From: BS750m-G62 sp964577175
Lineage (GTDB): Bacteria > Planctomycetota > Phycisphaerae > FEN-1346
Direction of reading: 5' to 3'
DNA: 7,578 bases
NCBI GenBank assembly: GCA_964577175.1
Contig: CAZNYC010000168.1
Span: 1 to 7,578 of the forward strand
In this document: one piece after another, positions 1-6,267 of the stretch
Layout: every line of letters begins with the position of its first letter
Numbering within the stretch: the stretch's first letter is position 1
The notes under the pieces: model-generated
Told to the model about the DNA's origin: nothing
The model's database searches: none
The model's input: the letters and a program-made list of their open reading frames with translations, nothing else
Program-made: the position numbers and the translations under genes

Positions 1-1
1 C

Positions 2-415
2 GCCTTCTGGGGCCACTACGGGACGAAGGTCCTGGAGGATGGCCGTATCCGGTTGCGCGCGGGGGTGACCCGCCAGTTCGAAAACGCCGGCGTCTCCGTC
101 ATCTGGCCGTCGGTTGTCCCCAACGTAAAGGCCCTGGCCCTGGTTCCTGACGCGGTCTGGCCGGCGTGGCTCGAATACCTGCAAGCGGAAATGCCCTTCA
201 CCGCCACCCCCGAAGGCTACCGCCTCCTCGTCTCTCCCTCGAAGCCAATCCAGTGGGCTTCATGCAACCGAATCTACATCTCGACCAAACTCATGGGCTA
301 CGCCGAACTGGAACCGCTCGATAAGGTCTGCCTGCTGGGGGTCAAGGATCATTTTGAGATTTGGAAACAGGACCGTTTCGACGAGATGGCCCGCAAGTGC
401 CACGTGGACGCCTGA
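2..415 (+). CDS. MraZ-like double AbrB-fold transcriptional regulator (5' end cut by window edge)
   Basis: The reading frame is open from the window edge to a TGA at 413-415, giving 137 visible residues. MraZ proteins are usually about 140-150 residues, so only a few N-terminal residues are probably missing. An internal TTG at 53 is unlikely to be the start because it would remove the first half-domain. The N-terminal half carries GHYGTKVLEDGRIRLRAGV, matching the MraZ pattern of a Gly/Tyr segment followed by an LD..GR strand. The second half repeats the fold: NRIYISTKLMGYAEL, then VCLLGVKDHFEIW and a basic/acidic helix, which matches the MraZ ending 'v.lvG....FEiW....w'. MraZ is a DNA-binding regulator that normally heads the division and cell-wall cluster next to mraW/rsmH. 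No mraW follows here, only a gene-poor stretch, so this is an orphan or diverged paralogue. It could instead be a generic SpoVT/AbrB-family regulator. The family call is fairly sure; the target genes are unknown. Confidence 0.75.
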   Translation, partial: AFWGHYGTKVLEDGRIRLRAGVTRQFENAGVSVIWPSVVPNVKALALVPDAVWPAWLEYLQAEMPFTATPEGYRLLVSPSKPIQWASCNRIYISTKLMGYAELEPLDKVCLLGVKDHFEIWKQDRFDEMARKCHVDA

Positions 416-922
416 AATCCGCCGGTGATCGACATGGAGACCAAAGGCGCGCCTTCCCTCAACCTGACGGCCAGCGGACTCCGCCCCAAGAGCACCGGCC
501 GTGCGCATAGCCGCTCTCAGCAGGGCGCGGAAGCGCGCCGCACAAAACCGCCCTCATCCCCGGCGCGCCCTATTTGCCGAAAGGCCCCGTCGCGGAGAAT
601 AACGTGGCAGGCGCATGGTGCGTCCCACGGGTGACGAGCGAAAGGAAATGACCTGCGGGTGAGCACGGCCATACCGCCACGGAGACGGCCCCCGGGAGCG
701 CCGGCAGAGGCTCGTCGTCTCTGCCCTCGCGAAACGCCCTCGGCCTTGAAGATGGAGCCGGAGACGTCGGCAACCGCGCAGCGAACCGTCGGGGTGCGGG
801 GCCATGGCGTGGAGGTCTGCGTGGAACCTCTACAAGAGGCCTGTCATCAACCTCCGAAAGCATGACGCCAGGGGAAAGAACCTGACGTTCCCATTCTTCA
901 GAAGCGCAGAGGAGAGCAATAA
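416..922. other. gene-poor stretch with strong RNA-folding potential
   Basis: No convincing protein gene lies in these 507 bases. A GTG-started frame at 425-634 and a frame at 804-1067 are open, but their products are low-complexity Arg/Ser/Pro peptides with no recognisable domain and they lack good ribosome binding sites. The stretch contains several self-complementary segments, including a perfect 6-bp G/C stem with a GAAG loop at 524-539, and a cluster of helices from 603 onward described separately. No tRNA, rRNA, insertion-sequence ends or direct repeats were recognised. There is no clear terminator with a T tract after the MraZ-like gene. Confidence 0.6.
603..892 (+). ncRNA. putative structured RNA, possibly a remnant of a group II intron 5' region
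   Basis: Reading the + strand as RNA gives several helices. CGTGG (603-607) and CGCA (612-615) pair with TGCG (619-622) and CCACG (625-629). GGCAGAG (703-709) pairs with CTCTGCC (719-725) around a 9-nt loop. An uninterrupted 11-nt strand at 806-816 pairs as GGCGT with ACGCC (865-869) and as GGAGGT with ACCTCC (850-855). Inside it, CCTC (827-830) can pair with GAGG (836-839). GGGAA (872-876) can pair with TTCCC (888-892). Group II introns start with GUGYG and have GC-rich domain I helices with GAGCACGG and CGGCAA-type segments. GTGCG occurs at 618-622, GAGCACGG at 661-668 and CGGCAACCG at 761-769. No domain V or reverse transcriptase was found, so a complete intron is not present. A free-standing small RNA, a long leader for the downstream gene, or chance folding of GC-rich DNA are alternatives. 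Confidence 0.25.
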
Positions 923-1279
923 GTGGAGAACCATGCACGCAATCGTGGAGACGAGACCCAGTTCGTCTTCCAGGCCCCCGATGGGGCCACGCAGCTCCTG
1001 GTCCTTGAGTTTGTTCGGTCGCGGGGTCTTGAGGCTTCCGTGCCGGGCCGGTCCCGCCGGCGCGTGACCGTTCGCGCCCGGAAACAGGAGGCCGATAGCC
1101 TCGCGTCTGAGGTAAGGCGCTTGGTCAACCAACTGCACGTAATGCAGGTCAAGGCCGTCGCGCAGGTCATGGAGGAGAACGGCGTGTCGGTTTCCCCTAA
1201 ATTCTCATCCCTCATCGCCACGCTAGAGGCCAAGGCGTCGGAACGGATGGCAGGTTCGAAGCGTAAGGTTACCGGCTAA
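923..1279 (+). CDS. small charged helical protein of unknown function
   Basis: This 118-residue frame starts at GTG (923), preceded at 8 nt by AGAGGAG (908-914), and ends at TAA. The ATG at 933 is out of frame. Codons mostly end in G or C and the product is not low-complexity, which supports a real gene. I do not recognise the family. Residues 13-50 look like a short beta-rich segment (FVFQAPDG, LLVLEF, RRRVTV). Residues 54-86 form a likely amphipathic helix (KQEADSLASEVRRLVNQLHVMQVKAVAQVMEENG), and a second helix spans about 93-112 before a basic tail (GSKRKVTG). No signal peptide, membrane segment, cysteine cluster or catalytic motif is visible. The basic ends and helical core would suit a nucleic-acid-binding or oligomerising protein, but that is only inference. 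It is separated by 198 bases from the operon downstream and is probably transcribed on its own. Confidence 0.65.
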   Translation: MENHARNRGDETQFVFQAPDGATQLLVLEFVRSRGLEASVPGRSRRRVTVRARKQEADSLASEVRRLVNQLHVMQVKAVAQVMEENGVSVSPKFSSLIATLEAKASERMAGSKRKVTG

Positions 1280-1339
1280 TCACCATATGTGCGAAGGGCA
1301 CTTAACGGAACCGTAAAGGAAACAGCTCCGAGGCCCGAT

Positions 1340-1382
1340 GGCGGGCGCGCCGCCGTTTCCCATTCGCCGGGCGCGGCCCGCC
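1340..1382 (+). promoter_or_regulatory. long GC-rich stem-loop between the small gene and the operon
   Basis: GGCGGGC (1340-1346) pairs perfectly with GCCCGCC (1376-1382). With one base bulged (1375), GCGCC (1347-1351) continues the stem against GGCGC (1370-1374), giving about 12 base pairs around an 18-base loop. It lies 61 bases past the stop of the small gene. It could be a transcription terminator or transcript-end stabiliser for that gene, but no T tract follows (the next bases are AAGCAG). A terminator call is therefore weak, and an attenuating or protective hairpin is equally possible. Confidence 0.35.
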
Positions 1383-1396
1383 AAGCAGTGATCGCC

Positions 1397-1416
1397 AACG
1401 GCGCAGCTGCGCCGTT
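1397..1416. promoter_or_regulatory. perfect 20-bp palindrome upstream of the operon (candidate operator)
   Basis: The sequence AACGGCGCAGCTGCGCCGTT is identical to its own reverse complement over all 20 bases, centred between 1406 and 1407. It lies 61 bases before the ATG of the vWA gene. Twelve bases beyond it sits the only AT-rich hexamer nearby, TATTAA (1428-1433). If that is the -10 element, the palindrome covers the expected -35 position, which is where a homodimeric repressor would block transcription. This placement is inference. As RNA it would fold into an 8-bp hairpin with an AGCT loop, but no T tract follows, so it is not a normal terminator. Confidence 0.5.
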
Positions 1417-1464
1417 CCGGGCCTGAATATTAAGGTTAGCACCCGCGCGGTTTTCAGACAAGAC

Positions 1465-1471
1465 AAGGAGG
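1465..1471 (+). promoter_or_regulatory. strong ribosome binding site for the vWA gene
   Basis: AAGGAGG is a near-perfect anti-Shine-Dalgarno match placed 6 bases before the ATG at 1478. It fixes the start of the first operon gene, so the predicted signal peptide is included in the product. Confidence 0.8.
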
Positions 1472-1477
1472 CAAAGA

Positions 1478-3421
1478 ATGTCCACGAAACTCGTTCTCGC
1501 GGCTTGTCTTCTCGCGGCGGTCACAGGCCCGGCCGACACCGCCGACATCCACGAACGGGGCTCGCTTGATGACGGCCTCCGCCTCTGGGTCATCCTCGAC
1601 ACATCGCCCTCGACGGACTCGGTGTCCGGGGAGTTGCGGACCATCGCCCGGGCGGCCGTCGGGGCCCTTCGGCCGGGCGACCGGCTCCGCCTGCTCTCGG
1701 CCCACGCCGACCGTCCCCGCCTCCGGGCCCTGGAACGAATCGGCTCGGGCGGGCCGTCGGAGACCGAACTCGGGCGCGTGCTGGACGAGGTCCGCCCGGC
1801 CATCATGCTCAAGGCCGACCTGGCCGAGGCCCTGGCGGTCCCGCTTCGGGCGGCCCGGGAACGAGCATCGCTGGCGGGAAGAACGGCCGTCCTGGTCCTG
1901 ACCGACGGCAACCTGGACGAGGGCCGGGCGGCGGACCTCCTCGGGGCGGTCGACCGGCTCGAGTCGGCCGGCGCCTGCGTCCTTTGTACCGGCACCGACC
2001 GCTCCGCCCGGCGCTTGCTCGCCGCCGCAGCCCGCGGCCGGCTCCGCTGGGCCGGCCTGGCCGATGCCGATCCCGCCGCCTGGATCAACGGCCTCCGTCC
2101 CACCCCGCAGCGGCCGAAGACGCCAGGGCCGGACCGACAGGGCGAGGATGAAGAAGAAACGCCGAAGGCTCAATCGGCTCCCGGCGCCGAGCCGCACGAT
2201 AGTGATGAACAGGGGCCCCCCGGCGGTACCGAGTCGGCGGTTCCCGAGAGCAAGGGCACCCCCTCCAGCGACGCCCAAGGAGAAACTCCCTCCGAACCCC
2301 CCGAACCTGCCCCTTCCCTGCCCGAACCCGCCGCCGAACTGTCGCCCGGCCCGGCTGGGCCGCCTCGCCCCCCGGAAATCGAGGAACCCGACCCGGCCCC
2401 CGACTCCCTTCCGGAGGCGGCCGAGGCGCCACCCGACGTATCGCCGGAACCGGCGTCGGGACTCCCCGAACAACCGGCCCCGCCGGGGCAACCGACGGCC
2501 CGACAGGACGGAGGGGAGGAGACGCCGGTCGGAAAGGAGGAGAGAAAGCCGAAGCCGACCCCCGAGCCGTCGTCAGACGAGGCGGCACCGGGACCCGAGG
2601 CCCCGGCCGAGGAGACCGGCGATGGGGACGGCGCCGCGGAGGACGCCCCGGTCGTCCCCTCCCCCGAGGAAACACCTGGCGGGAGCGGGGAGTCCGCTCC
2701 CGGCGACCGCCACACGTCCGAGCCGGCCGACGGGGAGCGGGACACACAGGCTCGATCCCTCGTGGGCGAGGAGGCGGAGGAGGCCGAGCAGTCGGAGCCC
2801 GCCGAGGAGACCGAACCCCCTCGTCCCGTCCGCCCCCTCCGTTCAACGCCTCCGGAACCGGTGGAGCGGGCCGCTCCCGCACCGGCCGAGTCCCGGTCCT
2901 CGGCCCGTAAGGCCGCACAACCAGAGCAGGTCGGGCCTTGGGCAATCCTGCTCGCCGTCGTCCTGCTCCCGGCGATCGGCCTGCTCGTCTGGATGGGCAT
3001 CCTCATGGTGGATCTCGTCCGCTCCCGGCCGGGCAAGACCGACGACCCGGACACGGACGAGGAGGAGGAGCCGGACCGGCGCGAACTGGTCGCCTACGCC
3101 GGGGGCCGCAAGATCGCCCTCGGTCCCCTGGCGGAGGTCCGCCGGCTCGACATCGGATCAGGGCCCCGGGCGGCGGTGCCCCTGACAGCCGAGGGGGTCC
3201 TCCCCAAGCACGCCACGCTCGTCCGCAAGGGTGAGGAATTCCGGCTCCGGAACCGCTCCCGGGCCCCCCTCACCGTCAACGGCGTCACCCTGCCGGCCCG
3301 GCGCTCCGCCCGCATCGTCCTGCCCGCCGACGTCCTGCTCGACGGCGGGACCCGCGTGGCATTCCGCGTCCGGATGAACCCGCCCGAGGGACCGCAACCG
3401 GCGGCCCAGGGCTCTTTGTAA
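1478..3421 (+). CDS. membrane-anchored von Willebrand A domain protein with FHA-like C-terminal domain
   Basis: The product has 647 residues. Residues 1-22 look like a signal peptide (Lys4, then LVLAACLLAAVTG, with cleavage plausible around GPA/D). Residues about 33-205 form a vWA domain: strand LRLWVIL, then the metal-site motif DTSPS (D41, S43, S45), and strand TAVLVLTDGN with D143. The position that normally holds the metal-site threonine, before DLAEAL, reads LKA, so Thr appears replaced by Ala113. Residues about 206-484 are a disordered Pro/Glu/Ala linker. Residues about 487-513 form a membrane helix (PWAILLAVVLLPAIGLLVW...) followed by RSRPGK, which places the N-terminal side outside and the C-terminal side in the cytoplasm. 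Residues about 535-635 resemble an FHA domain: RRLDIGSG, LPKHATL, LTVNGVTL, LLDGGTRVAF. The phosphothreonine contacts look lost (Arg to Ser561, Ser to Leu575, Asn to Ala596) while His578 remains. It is the first gene of the operon; its stop codon overlaps the next gene's ribosome binding site. The vWA and membrane calls are secure, the FHA call is likely. Confidence 0.85.
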   Translation: MSTKLVLAACLLAAVTGPADTADIHERGSLDDGLRLWVILDTSPSTDSVSGELRTIARAAVGALRPGDRLRLLSAHADRPRLRALERIGSGGPSETELGRVLDEVRPAIMLKADLAEALAVPLRAARERASLAGRTAVLVLTDGNLDEGRAADLLGAVDRLESAGACVLCTGTDRSARRLLAAAARGRLRWAGLADADPAAWINGLRPTPQRPKTPGPDRQGEDEEETPKAQSAPGAEPHDSDEQGPPGGTESAVPESKGTPSSDAQGETPSEPPEPAPSLPEPAAELSPGPAGPPRPPEIEEPDPAPDSLPEAAEAPPDVSPEPASGLPEQPAPPGQPTARQDGGEETPVGKEERKPKPTPEPSSDEAAPGPEAPAEETGDGDGAAEDAPVVPSPEETPGGSGESAPGDRHTSEPADGERDTQARSLVGEEAEEAEQSEPAEETEPPRPVRPLRSTPPEPVERAAPAPAESRSSARKAAQPEQVGPWAILLAVVLLPAIGLLVWMGILMVDLVRSRPGKTDDPDTDEEEEPDRRELVAYAGGRKIALGPLAEVRRLDIGSGPRAAVPLTAEGVLPKHATLVRKGEEFRLRNRSRAPLTVNGVTLPARRSARIVLPADVLLDGGTRVAFRVRMNPPEGPQPAAQGSL

Positions 3422-3432
3422 GGAGCCAACCC

Positions 3433-6267
3433 ATGCCTCGCCCGAGGAAAAGAGGCGCCCGCCTCCGTAAACAGTCAACCAGCACCCTCCTCGTCGACAT
3501 CGGCACGGAGTCGCGGGTCACGACCTACCGGCTCGCGGAGCTGACCGACCACTACGGCCTGGACCTCGGTTCCGGGCAGTACCTCCAGGCGATCCAGGTG
3601 GACGCCCAGCGCGACGCCGCGGCCGCCCAGAGCCCCTGGATCGACGAGGAGGACCCCACCCGTGCCCCCTGGATCACGTTCTTGCCGGCCCAGGCGCCCG
3701 ACGTCGACTCCCTCCGGGAGATGGAACGCGACGGCAGGTTCTATTTCACCCGCCCCGACTGGGCCGAGAAGGAGGGCCAGGCCAAGGAAGCCGCCGGTAC
3801 CGGCGGCAACCCCCGGCAGGCCCGGGCCTTGTTCGAGACGCTGAAATCCGGATTCGACGCCGCTCTCGCTCGTTGTCTCCGTGGCTTTCTTAATTACCAG
3901 CGCCAGCAAGCCAAGTTGCTGGACGCCGACCGCGAGGCAGACGGTTCCGTCCTGACAGTGGTCGTGACCTACTCGCTCGTCGGTGGCTTCGGGCCGGGCC
4001 TCAAGCACGCGGTCATCGAGGCGATCAAGCGGACCGCCGGCCGGCTCAGCGTCAACGTCAAGATCATCACGATCGGTCTGGCGCTGGGTACGATCGAGCC
4101 ACCGAACCCGCCGCAGGCGGCGCTCAACCAGGAGGCCTTTCTTCGCTACACGGCCGCCGACCTCGTCGCCGACCTGGACTACGCCGCCGACGACCCCGAG
4201 CCGGCGCCCCCCGTGCCGGAAAGCCACATCCTCGTGACCAACCAAAACGCCCACGGCGAGATCCCTACCCTCGACCGCCTCCAGGCAATAGTCGCGGCGT
4301 TAAAGTTCCACTTGGCCTTCAGCCCCGTCGGCCGCCTCCTCCACGAGCGGAGCATTGACCTCGAAGAAACGGACCGGACCGACGCCTGGGGCGGCCCGTG
4401 CAACCTCTCGACGGTGGGCCTTGCCACGCTCCACCTCGACGAGGAGAAACTCATCGCCTGGGCCGCCCACACCGCAGTCCGCCTGTTCTGCGACCGTCTT
4501 CTGGCCGACCCGGACCCGGCGCCCATCCGCAAGGAGGTCCTGCGCACCGTGCGCCAGACCGGCCTGCTGGAAACGCCCGAGGAACCGCTGGCCAGCGCCC
4601 GTGTGGCCCGGCTCGACGCCCTCGGCGGCGCCGACCTCTTTGAGCGGGTCCGGTCCGTCCTCGAGGGACGCCTCGAAGGGCTGGCCGGGTTCGCCCTGTG
4701 CCAGGCGGCGCCGCCGGCGTACCGGTTTTGCCGGGACCGCGAACTGGCCCAGAACCTGGCCCCGGCCCTCCGGGAAGGCTGCCGGAACCTCCAACAGGGG
4801 GTGATGACCCTCGTCCGGGAACGGATCGAGGCCCTGATGAAGGAAATCGATGGCCCCGGTCGGACCCGGCGGTACCTCCAGGACCTGCTGGCCCTCGCCG
4901 GCCGGTCCGCCGAGACGAACGGCGAGACCGCCCGGGCCCAGGCCGAGAGCCTCCAACCGGTCCGGGAGACCCTGGGCGACACCGAGGAACAGATCGAGGC
5001 CTTCGCCCGCCGCAGCGGGTTGGTCCGTTTCTTCCGGCCGTTTACCATCGACCGGCTCGGCCGTACGTATTGCGCTGCTGCCGAGACCGCCCTCCGGGGG
5101 GAAGCCGAACTCGCCCTCCGGGAGGCCCTGGACCGAGACCTGCTCCGCCCCCTGCGGGCCGCCCTCCGGCAGGAGCTGGCCATGGTGGACGGCCTCATCG
5201 CCCGCCTGGAGGCGATGCGGGACCGGGCCGGGACCGGACTCCAGGGCCTCGCCGCCGGCCCGGCTGACCGCCTGACGCCGGTCGGCCTGGAACTGGCGAC
5301 CAACGCGTTCTGCCAGCGACGGACCGACGGGTTCATCGCCGACCTCGGCGGCGCCGAAAAACTCACCCGGCGCCTGTTCGACGCGCTGCTCGCCTCGGAC
5401 GGCTCGCTCACCGGTCTGACCGAGGGTGACCTCGGGGCGACCGAGGAGCGGGTCTTGCCCCTCTGCCGGGCGCCGTTCGAGCCGTTCGCCGAAGCCATGG
5501 ACGTGCTGACCGCCTTCGGCGAAGAGTTCCCCGACCGGGCCACGCGGCGCGACCTCTTCGAGCAACTGGTCCAGGAAGCTGCCGGCCGCCTGCAGGTGAC
5601 CGGCGAGGCCGGCCGGATGGTGCCCTGGCTCAAGGTCGCCGGCGTGGGCAGCGCCGAGGCCGGCGAGGTGGCCTCGGCCCTCCTGAAGGGCACGGACGTC
5701 TTCCCTGGCGAATGGGTGACGGCCGACCACGGCGACCGGTGCACCCTGGTGCTCGTGATGTTCAGGGCCGGCATCGCCGTCGCCGGGCTGCTCGAAAACC
5801 TCGGGCGCCGGCGCGCCCTGATGGCGCCCCGGCCGCTCACGACGGAATCCGGCGCCGACCCGATCATCTCCCTGTTGCCCTCGATCCGGGCATCGGAGGT
5901 CGAACTTCGGACCACCATCGTCCGGGGACTGGTGGCCGGCTCCTTGCGGCGCGTCGATCAACTGGCCTCCTCGACCGACCCGACCACAGGCGAGGTCCTT
6001 CTTGGCGTGGACGGCCAGGAGGGCCAGGGGTTTCTGGCGCGGGACTTCGGCGCCCGGACGCGGCTGACCGTGGAGTTCGTCCGCGCCGTGGGCCGGCGAC
6101 GGCAGGAGGTGCTGGCGGAACTCGCGACCCTGGAACGGAAACTCGCCCGCGGCGAGGACCGGCTCGGGGAACTGATCGACCATCAGGCCGTCGCCACCGT
6201 CCGGGCCGAGGCCGACAAGTTGTGGCCTTACCTCAAGCGTCTCCCGAAACCGGGGGCCCAGCGATGA
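3433..6267 (+). CDS. large tubulin/FtsZ-like protein with long helical C-terminal region
   Basis: The product has 944 residues. ATG (3433) follows the previous stop by 11 nt, with TAAGGAG as ribosome binding site. Residues about 15-360 follow the order of the 'tubulin-like' family (Tubulin_2 type): a first strand TLLVDIGTESRV (18-29); a loop GTGGNPRQARALFETL (122-137), resembling the family's 'GaGq.R..gRlal'; strand VLTVVVTYSLVGGFGPGL (173-190), at the place of the GGTGSG nucleotide loop; strand VKIITIGLALG (209-219); and NLSTVGLATLHLDEEKLIAW (324-343), like the family's 'fGva.i.yP...i' segment. The nucleotide loop reads GGFGPG and the first loop lacks GGTG, so GTP binding may be weakened or lost. 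Residues about 365-944 are mostly amphipathic helix with no catalytic motif (for example 500-600 and 880-935). There is no signal peptide or membrane segment, so it is probably cytoplasmic under the membrane; the basic N-terminus (MPRPRKRGARLRK) could bind lipid or nucleic acid. Its end overlaps the E1-like gene as ATGA. The remote homology needs structural confirmation; a purely structural scaffold is the alternative. Confidence 0.65.
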   Translation: MPRPRKRGARLRKQSTSTLLVDIGTESRVTTYRLAELTDHYGLDLGSGQYLQAIQVDAQRDAAAAQSPWIDEEDPTRAPWITFLPAQAPDVDSLREMERDGRFYFTRPDWAEKEGQAKEAAGTGGNPRQARALFETLKSGFDAALARCLRGFLNYQRQQAKLLDADREADGSVLTVVVTYSLVGGFGPGLKHAVIEAIKRTAGRLSVNVKIITIGLALGTIEPPNPPQAALNQEAFLRYTAADLVADLDYAADDPEPAPPVPESHILVTNQNAHGEIPTLDRLQAIVAALKFHLAFSPVGRLLHERSIDLEETDRTDAWGGPCNLSTVGLATLHLDEEKLIAWAAHTAVRLFCDRLLADPDPAPIRKEVLRTVRQTGLLETPEEPLASARVARLDALGGADLFERVRSVLEGRLEGLAGFALCQAAPPAYRFCRDRELAQNLAPALREGCRNLQQGVMTLVRERIEALMKEIDGPGRTRRYLQDLLALAGRSAETNGETARAQAESLQPVRETLGDTEEQIEAFARRSGLVRFFRPFTIDRLGRTYCAAAETALRGEAELALREALDRDLLRPLRAALRQELAMVDGLIARLEAMRDRAGTGLQGLAAGPADRLTPVGLELATNAFCQRRTDGFIADLGGAEKLTRRLFDALLASDGSLTGLTEGDLGATEERVLPLCRAPFEPFAEAMDVLTAFGEEFPDRATRRDLFEQLVQEAAGRLQVTGEAGRMVPWLKVAGVGSAEAGEVASALLKGTDVFPGEWVTADHGDRCTLVLVMFRAGIAVAGLLENLGRRRALMAPRPLTTESGADPIISLLPSIRASEVELRTTIVRGLVAGSLRRVDQLASSTDPTTGEVLLGVDGQEGQGFLARDFGARTRLTVEFVRAVGRRRQEVLAELATLERKLARGEDRLGELIDHQAVATVRAEADKLWPYLKRLPKPGAQR

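Noticed and set aside
425..634. GTG-started 69-codon frame just after the MraZ-like gene
   Set aside because: No good ribosome binding site, Arg/Ser/Pro-rich product without domains, and it overlaps potential RNA stems.
888..1365. Repeated TTCCCATTC at 888-896 and 1357-1365 as possible MraZ boxes (TGGGA on the other strand)
   Set aside because: MraZ sites are closely spaced tandem repeats; these single copies are about 470 bases apart and a 9-base match can arise by chance.
1478..1507. LAAC near the N-terminus of the vWA protein as a lipoprotein box
   Set aside because: The Cys10 is preceded by only five non-polar residues and followed by more hydrophobic ones, so it lies inside the signal-peptide core rather than at its end.
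1276..3054. Long minus-strand and alternate-frame open frames across the vWA gene
   Set aside because: Their low-complexity Ser/Gly/Arg/Pro composition mirrors the Pro/Glu-rich linker read in the wrong frame.
4179..6183. Two long minus-strand open frames (579 and 627 codons) opposite the tubulin-like gene
   Set aside because: They are typical antisense shadows of a GC-rich gene: Arg/Ser- or Gly/Glu-rich, no domain, no ribosome binding site, and the + strand frame has clear family motifs.
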